64,000 nt of DNA from Flavobacterium sp. Leaf82 (GCF_001422725.1 NZ_LMMA01000011.1:1-64000); one strand, 5' to 3'. Numbered from the stretch's first letter, positions 1 to 8,937 are shown. Notes: generated by a model not told the origin, from the letters alone. A program made the numbers and translations.

Positions 1-103
1 AAAACGGAGGTGCTCACTTTGCACCGGAATTAGGTGGTCATTTTGAACTGGAATCAGGTGCTCACTTTAAAACGGAATGGGGTGATCAATATAACCGGAA
101 TTT
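1..103. repeat. IS21-type terminal direct repeats
   Basis: About 4.3 tandem units of 24 bp begin at 9, 33, 57 and 81, with the tail of an earlier unit at 1-8. Each starts GGTG(C/G/A)TCA and ends in CGGAAT or TGGAAT. Units differ at several positions, so this is a degenerate array, not a recent duplication. IS21-family elements are known to carry multiple repeated transposase-binding sites at their ends. No istA or istB is seen here, so the element either lies outside the window or only its end remains. Confidence 0.6.
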
Positions 104-345
104 GCACTTTAGGTATTGACAGAAGAGAATATCAAAGATGGAAAAAACAGCCTTTAAATGAGACGCAAAAAAGGAAAATATTAATACAAAAAGAAATAAC
201 TAGAGTATTCTATCATTTTAAAAGATGTTACGGAAGTGCAAGAATTGCAGTAGACCTTCAAAATTCAGGATATAAGATAACTGGTAGAACAGTAAGAAAA
301 TACATGAGTGAATTAGGTTTATCTACTATTGTAAAGAAGAATTAA
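104..345 (+). pseudogene. IS3-family transposase OrfB fragment
   Basis: The encoded peptide has the N-terminal helix-turn-helix region of IS3-family OrfB proteins: a GIDRREYQRWKK segment, then the CYGSARIAVDL motif (the usual YGSxRI) and TGRTVRKYMSELGL. The DDE catalytic domain is missing. The nominal start lies inside the IS21-type repeats, so the reading frame is entered from foreign sequence. In the +1 frame weak similarity may continue to about 410 (an NHYAN segment), which would mean a frameshift followed by decay. It is a dead fragment joined to the end of another IS type. Confidence 0.7.
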
Positions 346-1019
346 GATTTTACACCATTTCAAATATAAAACTATTAATTATAATCATTATGCCAATATT
401 AGACTGTGGGTAATCCTTAAAATATCAGTTTTTTTAGTACGTTTATATAATAATTATCTTATTAAAATATCGTTTTTTTTCTGAATAATTTTAGCCGTAG
501 AATAATTTATAAATAGGTACGATACGATTACTTTTTTTTAAATGTAGTTTCTTTTTCCCTATGGCGATCTCTAGCTTTCGTGTTAACAACGTCCAAACGG
601 AATATTTCTTTTATATTAATTTGTAATTTTTTGTTTAATTAAAATTCCTTTGTTAAAATACATAGTTCCAAATTAAATGGGTAACATTCTTATGAGATTT
701 ACGATATATCATTAACATCTTGACAAAAACTCTTAATACGATTTACAAGGTCGTTTAGACATAGTTTTCCTTTCATATAAATAATACCGACGATTTAAAA
801 AATGATTTACACTATATGTACGCTAACACACAAAATATTTACCTGTATTTAATATAAGTTTACAAGTCATTTCATAAATGATGACTTCAATTTGCTATAT
901 TTGAAAAGCTTAAAACTAAAATAGTAAGAAATTGACTACAATGTAAAACTGCAAAAAACAAATTATAGAGATGATAGATTTGGCTCGCTAATTAATTCAC
1001 AAAAAATTAAAAATTATTT
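346..1019. other. AT-rich gap without a convincing gene
   Basis: There is no supported coding region here. The first 60-70 bases may be decayed transposase. The rest is AT-rich, with no clear hairpin apart from the candidate promoter near 896. Confidence 0.5.
896..903 (+). promoter_or_regulatory. Candidate Bacteroidota -7 box
   Basis: TATATTTG matches the TAnnTTTG -7 consensus and lies about 115 bases before the next gene. I see no clean TTTG -33 element at the expected spacing, so support is moderate at best. Confidence 0.3.
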
Positions 1020-1280
1020 ATGCAATCACAGTTTGAATTATCTAATAAAATATTAAAAATACTTACACAAAATCATGATAAAACATTTACATTGGAAGAG
1101 TTAACTGCTATTGTTATTAATAATTCATCTGAGCGTTTAAATAATACACCACGAAAAAGGGAAAATCAAGCTAGAATTTTAGACACAATTATAGTGTTAG
1201 AAAGTGAAGGATTAATTTTTCTAAATTCATTTACTGATGAAAGTCAAATAAATACAAGAAAATATTTAAAAATTGTGTAA
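1020..1280 (+). CDS. Small hypothetical protein, winged-helix-like
   Basis: This is an 86-residue protein with no signal peptide or membrane segment. I do not recognise the family. Its make-up (ILKILTQNHDKTFTLEELTAIV, a basic RKRENQAR stretch, then a VLESEGLIFL helix-turn) resembles a small winged-helix DNA-binding fold, where the last helix precedes a beta-wing. That is an inference from pattern only. It stands alone between IS debris and a terminator. Confidence 0.45.
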   Translation: MQSQFELSNKILKILTQNHDKTFTLEELTAIVINNSSERLNNTPRKRENQARILDTIIVLESEGLIFLNSFTDESQINTRKYLKIV

Positions 1281-1446
1281 GTAAATTCTTTAATGCGAGT
1301 TATTTACTATATCTTTGGTAATGTGTTGATTGCATTTTAACAGAAACGTAATTTACATGATTTATATGCCTGTGTAAATTAACACATAAAATAAGCCTTT
1401 AAGATTCATCCATAACATCATGGCTACAATTTTTGAAAGCAATGAA

Positions 1447-1472
1447 AAGAGCAAGTTTTAATACTTGCTCTT
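1447..1472 (+). terminator. Rho-independent terminator
   Basis: The stem AAGAGCAAG/CTTGCTCTT has an 8-base loop and runs into a T tract. It lies 167 bases beyond the small gene ending at 1280 and could end that transcript or an unannotated RNA. Confidence 0.65.
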
Positions 1473-1630
1473 TTTTATTTAATTAAGGCGGAAAGAAATA
1501 TTTAAATAAATTGCAATACTATTATATTTTATGAAGTGTATTACATATACCTTCAATTTTGCTATAAAAGTTAAGTTTTTTTTAGAAATATTTCAACTTT
1601 AAAGTTTTGTGGCAGAATCATTGCAAGCGG

Positions 1631-1732
1631 CGTTTGGAGTGGATACCTTTTTGAAACAAAAAACTACAGCAGTTTTTATTTGAATTTCTAGGAAGAATGA
1701 AGTAAAAATACAGGACAAAACAATCAATTTCA
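1631..1732. repeat. Dispersed ~100-bp repeat, copy A
   Basis: This is an imperfect direct repeat of the segment at 8739-8841. The most conserved part runs from GTTTTTATTTGAATTTCTAG to the GGACAAAACAATCAAT end. It is noncoding in both places. Confidence 0.65.
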
Positions 1733-1900
1733 TAAAAAATCACTTAAATTTACAGCATAAAGAAAAATAGTAAAAAAATAAACACTTAAACCGTTAAAAT
1801 ACAACAACTTAACAGTTAAAATTTTGTATTTTTATTTTCATGGCAACATCGTGGCAACATAGGTTAAAAAAATAAATAAATGCAGTGAATACAAAGGTTT

Positions 1901-1931
1901 CGAGCTTTAGGTTCGAATCCTGCTCTCCCCA
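1901..1931 (+). other. 3' end of a tRNA gene (attachment-site-like remnant)
   Basis: The segment has a T-loop GGTTCGAATCC followed by a 3' acceptor half TCTCCCC plus A. No D-arm or anticodon arm precedes it; AT-rich sequence takes their place. The T-stem is imperfect (one mismatch, one wobble). Short tRNA 3' ends of this kind are left when an element integrates into a tRNA gene. A little upstream (about 1841-1861) two near-identical TGGCAACAT boxes resemble recombinase arm sites. The amino-acid identity of the tRNA cannot be read from this fragment. Confidence 0.55.
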
Positions 1932-1932
1932 C

Positions 1933-1962
1933 AAAAAGTCCTAATGAAAATTAGGACTTTTT
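1933..1962 (+). terminator. Terminator after the tRNA fragment
   Basis: A perfect 12-bp stem (AAAAAGTCCTAA and its complement) with a 6-base loop ends in a T run. It probably belonged to the tRNA gene whose 3' end lies just before it. Confidence 0.8.
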
Positions 1963-1994
1963 TTATGCTTAAAAAACTCGTGAAAAAATATAGT

Positions 1995-2026
1995 AAAAAC
2001 TGCAAATCCCAGGATTCGCAGTTTTT
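1995..2026 (+). terminator. Second hairpin terminator
   Basis: AAAAACTGCAAATCC pairs with GGATTCGCAGTTTTT with one mismatch and is followed by T residues. It comes 32 bases after the previous terminator. Confidence 0.6.
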
Positions 2027-2456
2027 TTCTTTTATACTGCTTTTCATTTTTTTTTAAACCGAACAAATTCTCTGTGGCAAAATCGTAGCAGAAGATCTTG
2101 TGCAAAAAAGAAACTTAGCAAAATTAAGTTCTGCCGAATGTAGGTTCGAAACTGTATTATGCTGGTCTTTCTACTTTTATTCAATCGATTTTCCGCAATT
2201 ACCATTAAATCTGAAAAATTATACTTTTCAACATTTTTTCAATAATAAAACCTACATAATTATCTGGTAGCTATTTTATAAATGCAAATCATAATTCTGT
2301 AAAAAAAATCGTGACTATCCTCTTTAAATTTGATAAAGGACAATGCATAAAGGTTAGAGAAGGGTAAAATGCCGACAAACGCGGAAATACCAGCAGTCTT
2401 TTCACGACCACTCCTTTAAAAAAAAATAGTAAAATGTAATCTAAAAAAATAAAATC
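2027..2456. other. Intergenic stretch with degenerate attachment-like sequence
   Basis: No gene is seen. Around 2073-2160 there is another GTGGCAAAATCGTAGCA box and a GTAGGTTCGAA segment. These look like a decayed second copy of the recombinase-box plus T-loop arrangement at 1841-1931. Confidence 0.35.
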
Positions 2457-2936
2457 ATGAATTCAGATACACACGAAAATAACGGTCAGGATGACAAGAA
2501 TTTTCAAAAAGCAGACAAAGGGAATCAGGGACAGCATAAAGCTTCCTCTCCTGCAGGCCATCCCATTACAGATAATGCCGAGCCCGATTACGGAGATGAT
2601 CTAAGCACCGATGAGATTGGCAACCCATATGATTCAGAGAACCTTGACAATGAATCGGACAGTGAGTCCAAAGATATCACCGAGAAGGAAATTGAAAAGG
2701 ATCTTATACATAATGATCCTTCTGAAGGGTTTGAAACTGACATTGATACTTCTGGGAGCGATGAGGCTGAAAGCGATACCTTTAAAACCATTGAACCGGA
2801 TCAGGACAACCCCGTGAGCAGGGAATTCGAAATTGGACAGCTTGGCAGTGAGGAGCTTCGAGAAGATGAATGCACCCGTGATGAAACAAATGGCGCTGCG
2901 CCCGGTAGCTATAAACCTTCCCAGCGAAAATTTTAA
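2457..2936 (+). CDS. Acidic low-complexity hypothetical protein
   Basis: This is a 159-residue protein rich in Asp, Glu, Ser and Asn, strongly acidic and probably disordered. It has no signal peptide, membrane segment or recognised domain. The first third is polar (Gln, Lys, Asn); the middle is nearly all acidic or hydroxylated residues; the tail has RKF at the end. The base composition is visibly richer in G and C than its surroundings. Several opposing frames are also open here, so coding is likely but not certain. The ATG at 2457 follows an A-rich leader. Confidence 0.5.
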   Translation: MNSDTHENNGQDDKNFQKADKGNQGQHKASSPAGHPITDNAEPDYGDDLSTDEIGNPYDSENLDNESDSESKDITEKEIEKDLIHNDPSEGFETDIDTSGSDEAESDTFKTIEPDQDNPVSREFEIGQLGSEELREDECTRDETNGAAPGSYKPSQRKF

Positions 2937-3113
2937 TGCATTCAGATTTAATACCGCTTCCAAGGTGACACACTGGAGGGAATTATCTGAAAATAACACA
3001 ATTAAACAGCAGCAGGCTGTAATTTAATCGACCGCTTATTTTCTATCGGAATAGTTGATAGTCATTTTATAAATTTTATAGCAAAAAACTATTTAAAAGC
3101 AGGAAAGCCAGCT

Positions 3114-3548
3114 TTGAGACTTTCCATACCCAAAAGCTGGAAAGCTGAGACGCCAGAAATGTCAGCAACTATACAGCGATTCACCAGCTATGACGGAAAA
3201 GGGAATGAGAAAATCCTAGTCGTAATTCATGATCTGTCTGAAGAACAGCAGAACCTTGTACTTAACGAGAAGTCTTTCGCTGAAATGATACCTCCTCAAA
3301 GCAGTCTTATACGCACAGAGGCGATAGCGTTAGATGGTTTGCCTGGAATAATGGTTGAAGTGGAAGAAATTTTACATTTATCAAATATTAAGAAAAAAAT
3401 ACGTATGCTACAGTTTATGTTAGCCCACAACAATAAACTATACTGTGTACAGGGAAGTATTGGTCCTGCTGAACTAAATCAGGATCTCGATCATCATATA
3501 AAAAATATGAACCTTTATTCCGGCTTATTGCTGCCGGAACACGCATAG
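3114..3548 (+). CDS. Hypothetical protein, possibly 5'-truncated (DcrB/PsbP-like pattern)
   Basis: The frame encodes about 144 residues from a TTG at 3114. It stays open back to 3006 with no ATG or GTG, so the true start is missing or non-standard. The upstream codons read as sensible protein (NYLKAGKPA before LRLSIPKSWKAE), which suggests loss of the 5' end. The pattern of an IPKSW segment, alternating strands and a late MLAHNNKLYCVQGSI strand resembles small DcrB/PsbP-like domains of the DUF1795 type. That assignment is tentative. No signal peptide is visible. Confidence 0.45.
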   Translation: MRLSIPKSWKAETPEMSATIQRFTSYDGKGNEKILVVIHDLSEEQQNLVLNEKSFAEMIPPQSSLIRTEAIALDGLPGIMVEVEEILHLSNIKKKIRMLQFMLAHNNKLYCVQGSIGPAELNQDLDHHIKNMNLYSGLLLPEHA

Positions 3549-3907
3549 TTAAGTAATTAAAGACTTTAGTTTATCGTTTAATCTGAAAAATAGCTTTATG
3601 ATAACTTAAAAAAAACTAACCATATAACCATGAAAAGTTATATGCAAGTAAAGAAAGCATGATGATCATAATTAATCCTAAATTACTTAATTAAGGATTC
3701 CGAAATTTTTTAAGTAAATGACGAAGCATATTTTAACCGCAATCCTAATTTTTTACTTCTGAATTAATAACAAAAAAAAAAAACATATCCTAAAACAACA
3801 CTTTTAAATTATATAAATTCAGCGCAAAATTCTATAATTACGAATGCAGTTGGCTAATGTAATTTTGATTAAGAAATAAAACCTATAAATCTTATAATAA
3901 ATTAATC
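3549..3907. other. AT-rich gap
   Basis: No coding region is seen. A short inverted repeat (AATCCTAAATTACTT...AATTAAGGATT, about 3671-3697) could act as a weak transcript end for the gene before it. Confidence 0.4.
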
Positions 3908-4264
3908 ATGAATTCAAACACAGCTACTAATAACATATTTAACTCAGTTGAAAGATTTAATATTTCATCTGATACGAATTTTAGAAATATAGAATCTTAT
4001 TCTGACAAACAACAATTTACTACATTAAACGACTTATATTACAAAAATGAAGATGAACCTGATTTTGACTGTGAGTTTTTAACTAATGCGTAAGACTTTA
4101 CTGAACAAGAAAATATAGATGAATTACAATCTGAGGATAATTTCATCGCTATTTATAGGGATAATCAGGAATGCAGATATCTATTACCTCTTATCCTGAG
4201 TCAAGTTACTTTTAAGCATCTAATATTAATTAGAAATAATCAATCGGTTTACATCCTTTACTAA
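3908..4264 (+). pseudogene. Small hypothetical gene interrupted by one in-frame TAA
   Basis: The first part encodes 61 residues (Asn/Ser-rich N-terminus, then NEDEPDFDCEFLTNA) and stops at a TAA at 4091. The same frame continues without another stop for 56 codons to a TAA at 4262, in sensible acidic then hydrophobic sequence (DFTEQENIDELQSED, later YLLPLILSQ). One nonsense change therefore appears to have cut a protein of about 118 residues. Alternatively the 61-residue peptide is the real product and the downstream frame is chance. I do not recognise the family. Confidence 0.4.
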
Positions 4265-4374
4265 ATGGAATTAATCTTTTTGGTTAAGTTTAAAATAGGA
4301 CAAAAAATTTGTAACTACATTCATCAATTATTTCTGAATCATTGCAAATTTAACATTACTACATAAACTGGATT

Positions 4375-5157
4375 TTATGTAGGGATATCTTCGGTATTAC
4401 AAGGAAAATAAATAGTAATACATGTCCCCTGTCCCAATTTTCCTTCAGCGGTAATTGTTCCGCCTAATGTCTGCATTATTTTTTTACACAATGCCAGCCC
4501 AATTCCTGATCCGCTATATTCCTGCTGAGTATGAAGACGTGTAAAAACTTTAAAAATAGATCCTGCGTACTTTTGATCAAATCCAATTCCATTATCCGAA
4601 AATTTAACCCAGTTAAAATATACATCAGCCTGATTGTTTATAATTACTGGTTCCTTAGAGGCTGTAATTATTATTACAGGTGATCGGTCCGGTGAAGCAT
4701 ATTTTAAGGAATTTAGAATAATATTTGAGAATAACTGCTTCATCAAAAACGCTATAGCCTTAACTTCTGGAAGTTTTTCACATTCAATTATCGCACTACT
4801 TTCTGAAATTACTTCTGTGAACTCCTCGATTGTTCCTTCAAAAATTTGATTAAGATCTATTTGTTCAGCAGCTTCTCCAGTGTTTTTAATACGGGTATAT
4901 TTCAAAATATCCTGCAGAAGTTCACGCATTCTTGCAGCAGATTTTGAGACGCGTTCCAGCGAATCAAAATCGGGGTCTTCAGGGTTACTGCTTTTTTCCG
5001 TAAGGAGCTTAGAAGTAATCATCTGTATTTTTCTTAAAGGCTCCTGAAGATCATGCGTACTAATCCAGTTTATATTTTCCAATTCAGAATTGGTTTCCCT
5101 TAAAATTTCGCTTTGCAACCTGTATTTTTCTTCTTCCTCGCTCAGCAAAATCATCAT
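4375..5157 (-). CDS. Histidine kinase module of the bacteriophytochrome
   Basis: This 260-residue protein is an output kinase with no sensor of its own. A short coiled coil leads into a HisKA domain with the H-box ISTHDLQEPLRKIQ, then a HATPase_c domain with N-box (NIILNSLKYA), G1 (DNGIGFD) and G2 (GSGIGLALCKK). The ATG at 5157 overlaps the stop of the upstream photosensory gene (TGATG), which would permit translational coupling. In known bacteriophytochromes these parts form one polypeptide, and adding a single T near 5159 would join them here through a continuous helix. It is either a genuinely split pair or one gene with a one-base deletion. Confidence 0.85.
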   Translation of the reverse strand: MMILLSEEEEKYRLQSEILRETNSELENINWISTHDLQEPLRKIQMITSKLLTEKSSNPEDPDFDSLERVSKSAARMRELLQDILKYTRIKNTGEAAEQIDLNQIFEGTIEEFTEVISESSAIIECEKLPEVKAIAFLMKQLFSNIILNSLKYASPDRSPVIIITASKEPVIINNQADVYFNWVKFSDNGIGFDQKYAGSIFKVFTRLHTQQEYSGSGIGLALCKKIMQTLGGTITAEGKLGQGTCITIYFPCNTEDIPT

Positions 5158-6641
5158 CAAGTTGTTATGAAGTGATGTGCATATTTTGCAGCTGCGTTGA
5201 TTTCATATTGCTTCCAAATACTGCTTTGCCCTTTAACGATCTGTTTCCAGATATTAAATGAATTTCTTGGATGAAGACCTCCTTTATCTTTAACAATGCT
5301 TTTTTCCGGATCACCTGCCCAGCTAATTTCTGAGACGGTTTCTGGTCTATACCACATTATATGATTGGAATTGCCAAGAGAATGATAAACTACTCCAGCA
5401 AAATTGGAACAACTTTCTAATTTAGGAAAATCATCACTTATTTTTCTCGTCGTATACGACTCATAGAATTTCCTTTTCTCTACCTGTTCCACAAAAGCTT
5501 CGATCTGATGATCTTCTGGGGTTAAACCATTTTTATAAATTTTATTTCTAAACAATATTGAAACTCCTCCAGAATTACAGAGAGTTAATAACTCTGGCAT
5601 TTTGATTATCGTATTCAACGAATCTTCTGCAAGTGGAAGATCAAGAGCTGTTAAATGCTCTAATGCATCAATTGACTTCTTAGCATCGATATTTTCATCG
5701 TTTGATTCCCGAATATCAATTTGCGAGGTGATAAACTGACCCTGAAGTTTTGCAGCGAGGCGTACTTCTGGTGAAATATTCTTTTCTGAATAATGATGAC
5801 AGGCAATTAGCCCCCATAAACGGTCGTGATGAATAAGCGAAATAGTGAGCGTTGCACCCACACCCATATTTTTGAGATATTGCACGTGGATAGGTGATGT
5901 ACTTCTTAAAATCGAAAGACTTAAATCAAGGTTTTTATCTTCCTTATTATCAATAGTAAATATTGGAACGGGTTCATAATTAATATCGACAATGAGCCTA
6001 AGCAGATTCTTGATGTACAATTCCCTTGCCTGCACTGGAATATCGGTATGGGGATAATGCAATCCTAGAAATGGCTCCAGATCTTTCCGACAGCTTTCAG
6101 CATAAACCTCACCATTATACTGCTCATCAAAGCGATATATCATTACACGGTCATATCCTGTTATTTCCCTTGTACCTTCTGCTACAAGCGCACATAGATC
6201 TTTTAGTGATTTTGTATTATTCATTTGTGTTACAAACTGAATAGTCTGGGTATAAATGTCTGCCAAAATCTGCTTATCAAACTGAGCTTCAGCCTCTAAA
6301 ACATAAATACCATCACTCTTATGAATATTGACCTGAAATTTTTTGTTTAACAATTCTATTTCCAGTGGAAATACATCTTGAAAGGTATCTGAATTTATAT
6401 AATTAAAAATCCGTTCTTGTGCCTTGCTACCAAAAATAGTTTCAAATTTATTCCCTAATACCTGTATATGAGTTACATCAATGAAAGATGAAATATTACT
6501 GGTACAGTAGTCGATTATCCAATCAGTAGTAAGTCCCATTAAAAAACCATGAGGTTGAATCTTTCCGGGAATATGTATGGGTTCTTGATCGCAGTTGGTT
6601 AATGTAACCAGATCACGGTTAACTATATCTTTAATCTTCAT
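5157..6641 (-). CDS. Bacteriophytochrome photosensory module (PAS-GAF-PHY)
   Basis: This 494-residue red/far-red photosensor is expected to bind biliverdin. Cys17, in the N-terminal NCDQEPIHIPGKIQPHG segment, is the usual attachment residue of bacterial phytochromes. The GAF domain has the PHTDIP chromophore-pocket motif and an LIHHDRLWGLIACHHY segment. The PHY domain has the tongue motif PRNSF and a WAGDP motif. The protein ends directly after PHY, where a kinase normally follows; that kinase is the next gene (see its entry for the frame break). With the response regulator upstream, the three genes form a light-sensing operon read on the minus strand. Confidence 0.9.
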   Translation of the reverse strand: MKIKDIVNRDLVTLTNCDQEPIHIPGKIQPHGFLMGLTTDWIIDYCTSNISSFIDVTHIQVLGNKFETIFGSKAQERIFNYINSDTFQDVFPLEIELLNKKFQVNIHKSDGIYVLEAEAQFDKQILADIYTQTIQFVTQMNNTKSLKDLCALVAEGTREITGYDRVMIYRFDEQYNGEVYAESCRKDLEPFLGLHYPHTDIPVQARELYIKNLLRLIVDINYEPVPIFTIDNKEDKNLDLSLSILRSTSPIHVQYLKNMGVGATLTISLIHHDRLWGLIACHHYSEKNISPEVRLAAKLQGQFITSQIDIRESNDENIDAKKSIDALEHLTALDLPLAEDSLNTIIKMPELLTLCNSGGVSILFRNKIYKNGLTPEDHQIEAFVEQVEKRKFYESYTTRKISDDFPKLESCSNFAGVVYHSLGNSNHIMWYRPETVSEISWAGDPEKSIVKDKGGLHPRNSFNIWKQIVKGQSSIWKQYEINAAAKYAHHFITT

Positions 6642-6663
6642 TAAGTACGTAAATTTAGAAGGT

Positions 6664-6694
6664 ACACTACATATATAAACTTGACCTGTAGTGT
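6664..6694 (-). promoter_or_regulatory. Hairpin between response regulator and phytochrome
   Basis: A 7-bp inverted repeat (ACACTAC/GTAGTGT) has a 17-base loop in the 109-base gap. It lacks a strong T run, so it is more likely an mRNA-stability or partial termination element than a full terminator. Confidence 0.3.
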
Positions 6695-6750
6695 TTTATA
6701 ATAAGTACAATAGTATCATTATAATGTATTCAAAATGATTTGTTATGTAT

Positions 6751-7206
6751 CTATGTAAATGTATAAATGTTTTCGGGCAAGTTGGCGTGCATGCTTTCCA
6801 GTGTACTTTTCAAATTGGTCTGTACTCCAACGCAAAGCTGCTGCATTATCAGTTTTAATGCACCAAAGTCAGAAGGCTTAACAATATATGCTTGTGCACC
6901 TAAAGAATGTGCTTCATCTATACCTTTCGGACCATTAGAAGTTGCCATCATAATGACAGGTACATTTCCAAACTTCAAATCAAGTTTAATAAGTTTCAAT
7001 AGTTCCCAACCGTCCATTTTCGGCATTCCGGCATCTAATAAAATTAAATCCGGAAGTGCATCCAATTCAGAAAGTAAATTCAGGGCTGCATCACCGCTAT
7101 TAACAAATTTAACTGCAAAAGTTTCTTCTGTTCCCTTCATTGCCCACTTAAAGAATTCTGCATCGTCACAATCATCATCAACCAGTAAAATAATTTTTCT
7201 ATTCAT
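6751..7206 (-). CDS. Single-domain response regulator, phytochrome partner
   Basis: This 151-residue CheY-like receiver has no output domain. It has the acidic pocket DDD at residues 10-12, phospho-acceptor Asp58 (LILLDAGMPKMDG), switch Thr89 and Lys110 (YIVKP). I chose the internal ATG at 7206 because the upstream extension (MCHCSSKNIAVIF) is not receiver-like. It is the first gene before the phytochrome and kinase genes on the same strand. That matches Rcp1-type regulators that receive phosphate from phytochrome kinases. What it controls is not visible here. Confidence 0.85.
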   Translation of the reverse strand: MNRKIILLVDDDCDDAEFFKWAMKGTEETFAVKFVNSGDAALNLLSELDALPDLILLDAGMPKMDGWELLKLIKLDLKFGNVPVIMMATSNGPKGIDEAHSLGAQAYIVKPSDFGALKLIMQQLCVGVQTNLKSTLESMHANLPENIYTFT

Positions 7207-7754
7207 GTATATTAATATAAATATTACAGCAATATTCTTTGAGCTGCAATGACACAAGTAAAATTAACTATACATTCTCTCTAAAGCAAGAGAAAACAAA
7301 AGTTTATTCCTTTTATCCACTCTGAATAATACATTTTCTTTCTTGTATATAATTACCTAAGTAAGACGTGAATTCGGAATTTAAATTCAATAATTTTTTT
7401 GCTTTATACAATCCAGCTTTTCAGACTACAAGATAATTATAGAACCAAAAGTTAATTTGTCCGCAAGAAATCATCGCCACTGTTAATTAAGCAATTAAGA
7501 AGTAAGATTATATAACTATACTTATTAGGGTTTAGTATAATTTTATGTTGTATAAAAAACTCGATAGAGTAAACGCAATTTGTTTTTGTCAATTTTCTAG
7601 ACAACAAAACAGAATATTTAACGCAGGTACTTACAACATAAATATTTAAAAATCAGTGCACACAGAACAAACATTTTTTTTTTACAACAACTTCCTTTGC
7701 GTAATTCAAACCAATAACTGTAATTAAGAATTGAAAATAAATAAATTTAAGAAA
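7207..7754. other. Divergent intergenic region
   Basis: This 548-base AT-rich region lies between the minus-strand light-sensing operon and the plus-strand SDR gene. It must hold both promoters, but I see no exact TAnnTTTG/TTTG pair. No hairpin or coding region stands out. Confidence 0.4.
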
Positions 7755-8738
7755 ATGGAAAATACACATATACTTAGTAACCGTCTAAAAGGAAAACTTG
7801 TTGTTATTACAGGGGCTAGTAGCGGTGTTGGCCGTGCAGCTGTAGAGGCTTTTGCAAAAGAAGGATGCAATATCGTTGCAGTAGCAAGAGGAAAAAAAGG
7901 TATAGATAATGTAGTAGATTATTGCAAAGAATTAGGCATTCAGGCCATTGGTGTTTGTGCCGATGTGTCGATTGCTGAAGATGTAGAGAATATAGTTGAA
8001 AAGGCTTTGGAAATGAATGGAAAAATCGATATTTGGGTGAATAACGCCGGAGTGATGGCCAGTGGCAAATTTGAAGAAATTCCAATGGAAATTCACCAAC
8101 AGGTAATAAAAACCAATTTATTTGGATACATGCATGGAGCTTACAACGCCATCAAAATCTTTAAGATGCAAAATCATGGTATATTAATCAATAATGTTTC
8201 TATAGGCGGATATATGCCGGCTCCCTACAGTGCTGTGTACTCCGGTACCAAACACGGAATTAGAGGAATGATGGAATGCCTGCAGGGAGAAATATCAAAC
8301 CATAAAAATATCCATATTTGTAATTTGTATCCTCAATTACAAAATTCAACAGGCAATCTTCATTCGGCTAAGTATTCTGGTTTTGATATGACAATTCCAT
8401 TTATTGCCTCTGATCCACTTGATACCGCCGCTGTAATGGTTAAAATGGCATTGCATCCAAAAAAAGACGTGTTTCCAGATTTCAGATCTACAGTACTTAC
8501 TAACACTTACAGATTATTCCCTAAACTTTTAATAAATGCCGCATCTGCGGCTGTCCGAATGAAAATGAAAGGTAATAAGTTTAAGAATGATGATAGTGGA
8601 AATGTTTTAACAAACTCGAAAGAACCTCTAAGAATACACGGTAAAATACCTGTAAAAAGATCTAACAATTTCAATTTAGCAGTAATTGCCGGACTAGCTT
8701 TTGGGACAGCCTTTATACTGGCGGCAAAAAAGAATTAA
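7755..8738 (+). CDS. Short-chain dehydrogenase/reductase with C-terminal membrane anchor
   Basis: This 327-residue classical SDR has the NAD(P)-binding TGASSGVG motif near the N-terminus, then NNAGV, the catalytic Ser in NNVSIGGYM, and YSGTK (YxxxK). The C-terminus after about residue 300 carries a hydrophobic segment (LAVIAGLAFGTAFILAA) ending in Lys/Asn, so the enzyme probably sits on the inner face of the cytoplasmic membrane. I chose the ATG at 7755; an in-frame TTG at 7731 adds eight residues with no support. The substrate is unknown. The N-terminal pattern (ARGKKGIDNVV) gives no clear NAD versus NADP call. Confidence 0.85.
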   Translation: MENTHILSNRLKGKLVVITGASSGVGRAAVEAFAKEGCNIVAVARGKKGIDNVVDYCKELGIQAIGVCADVSIAEDVENIVEKALEMNGKIDIWVNNAGVMASGKFEEIPMEIHQQVIKTNLFGYMHGAYNAIKIFKMQNHGILINNVSIGGYMPAPYSAVYSGTKHGIRGMMECLQGEISNHKNIHICNLYPQLQNSTGNLHSAKYSGFDMTIPFIASDPLDTAAVMVKMALHPKKDVFPDFRSTVLTNTYRLFPKLLINAASAAVRMKMKGNKFKNDDSGNVLTNSKEPLRIHGKIPVKRSNNFNLAVIAGLAFGTAFILAAKKN

Positions 8739-8841
8739 CGTTTTGGAGTAGATATGTTTTTGATACAAAAAAACTAAGGCGGTTTTTATTTGAATTTCTA
8801 GACAGATTGAATTAAAAATAAAGGACAAAACAATCAATATC
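8739..8841. repeat. Dispersed ~100-bp repeat, copy B
   Basis: This matches copy A at 1631-1732, starting at CGTTTTGGAG directly after the SDR stop codon and ending near CAATCAATATCAC. A noncoding element family is the simplest reading. Confidence 0.65.
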
Positions 8842-8937
8842 ACTTTGAGAAGTTTTACGAACTACGTTTTTGCTATTACTAAAATCTCTGTGAATTTTCC
8901 AGTAGCGTCTTCTTTATAATTATGCCCTTTTTATATC

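Noticed and set aside
1..103. Tandem 24-bp repeats as a CRISPR array
   Set aside because: The units are back to back with no unique spacers, and they match the repeated end sites of IS21-type elements.
1895..1931. A complete tRNA gene
   Set aside because: Only the T-arm and acceptor 3' half are present; there is no D-arm, anticodon arm or 5' acceptor strand upstream.
2634..2999. 121-residue minus-strand frame opposite the acidic protein
   Set aside because: It is hydrophobic nonsense complementary to the acidic low-complexity gene, with no recognisable features.
6767..7252. 161-residue open frame on the plus strand
   Set aside because: It is the antisense shadow of the response regulator, which has all receiver motifs.
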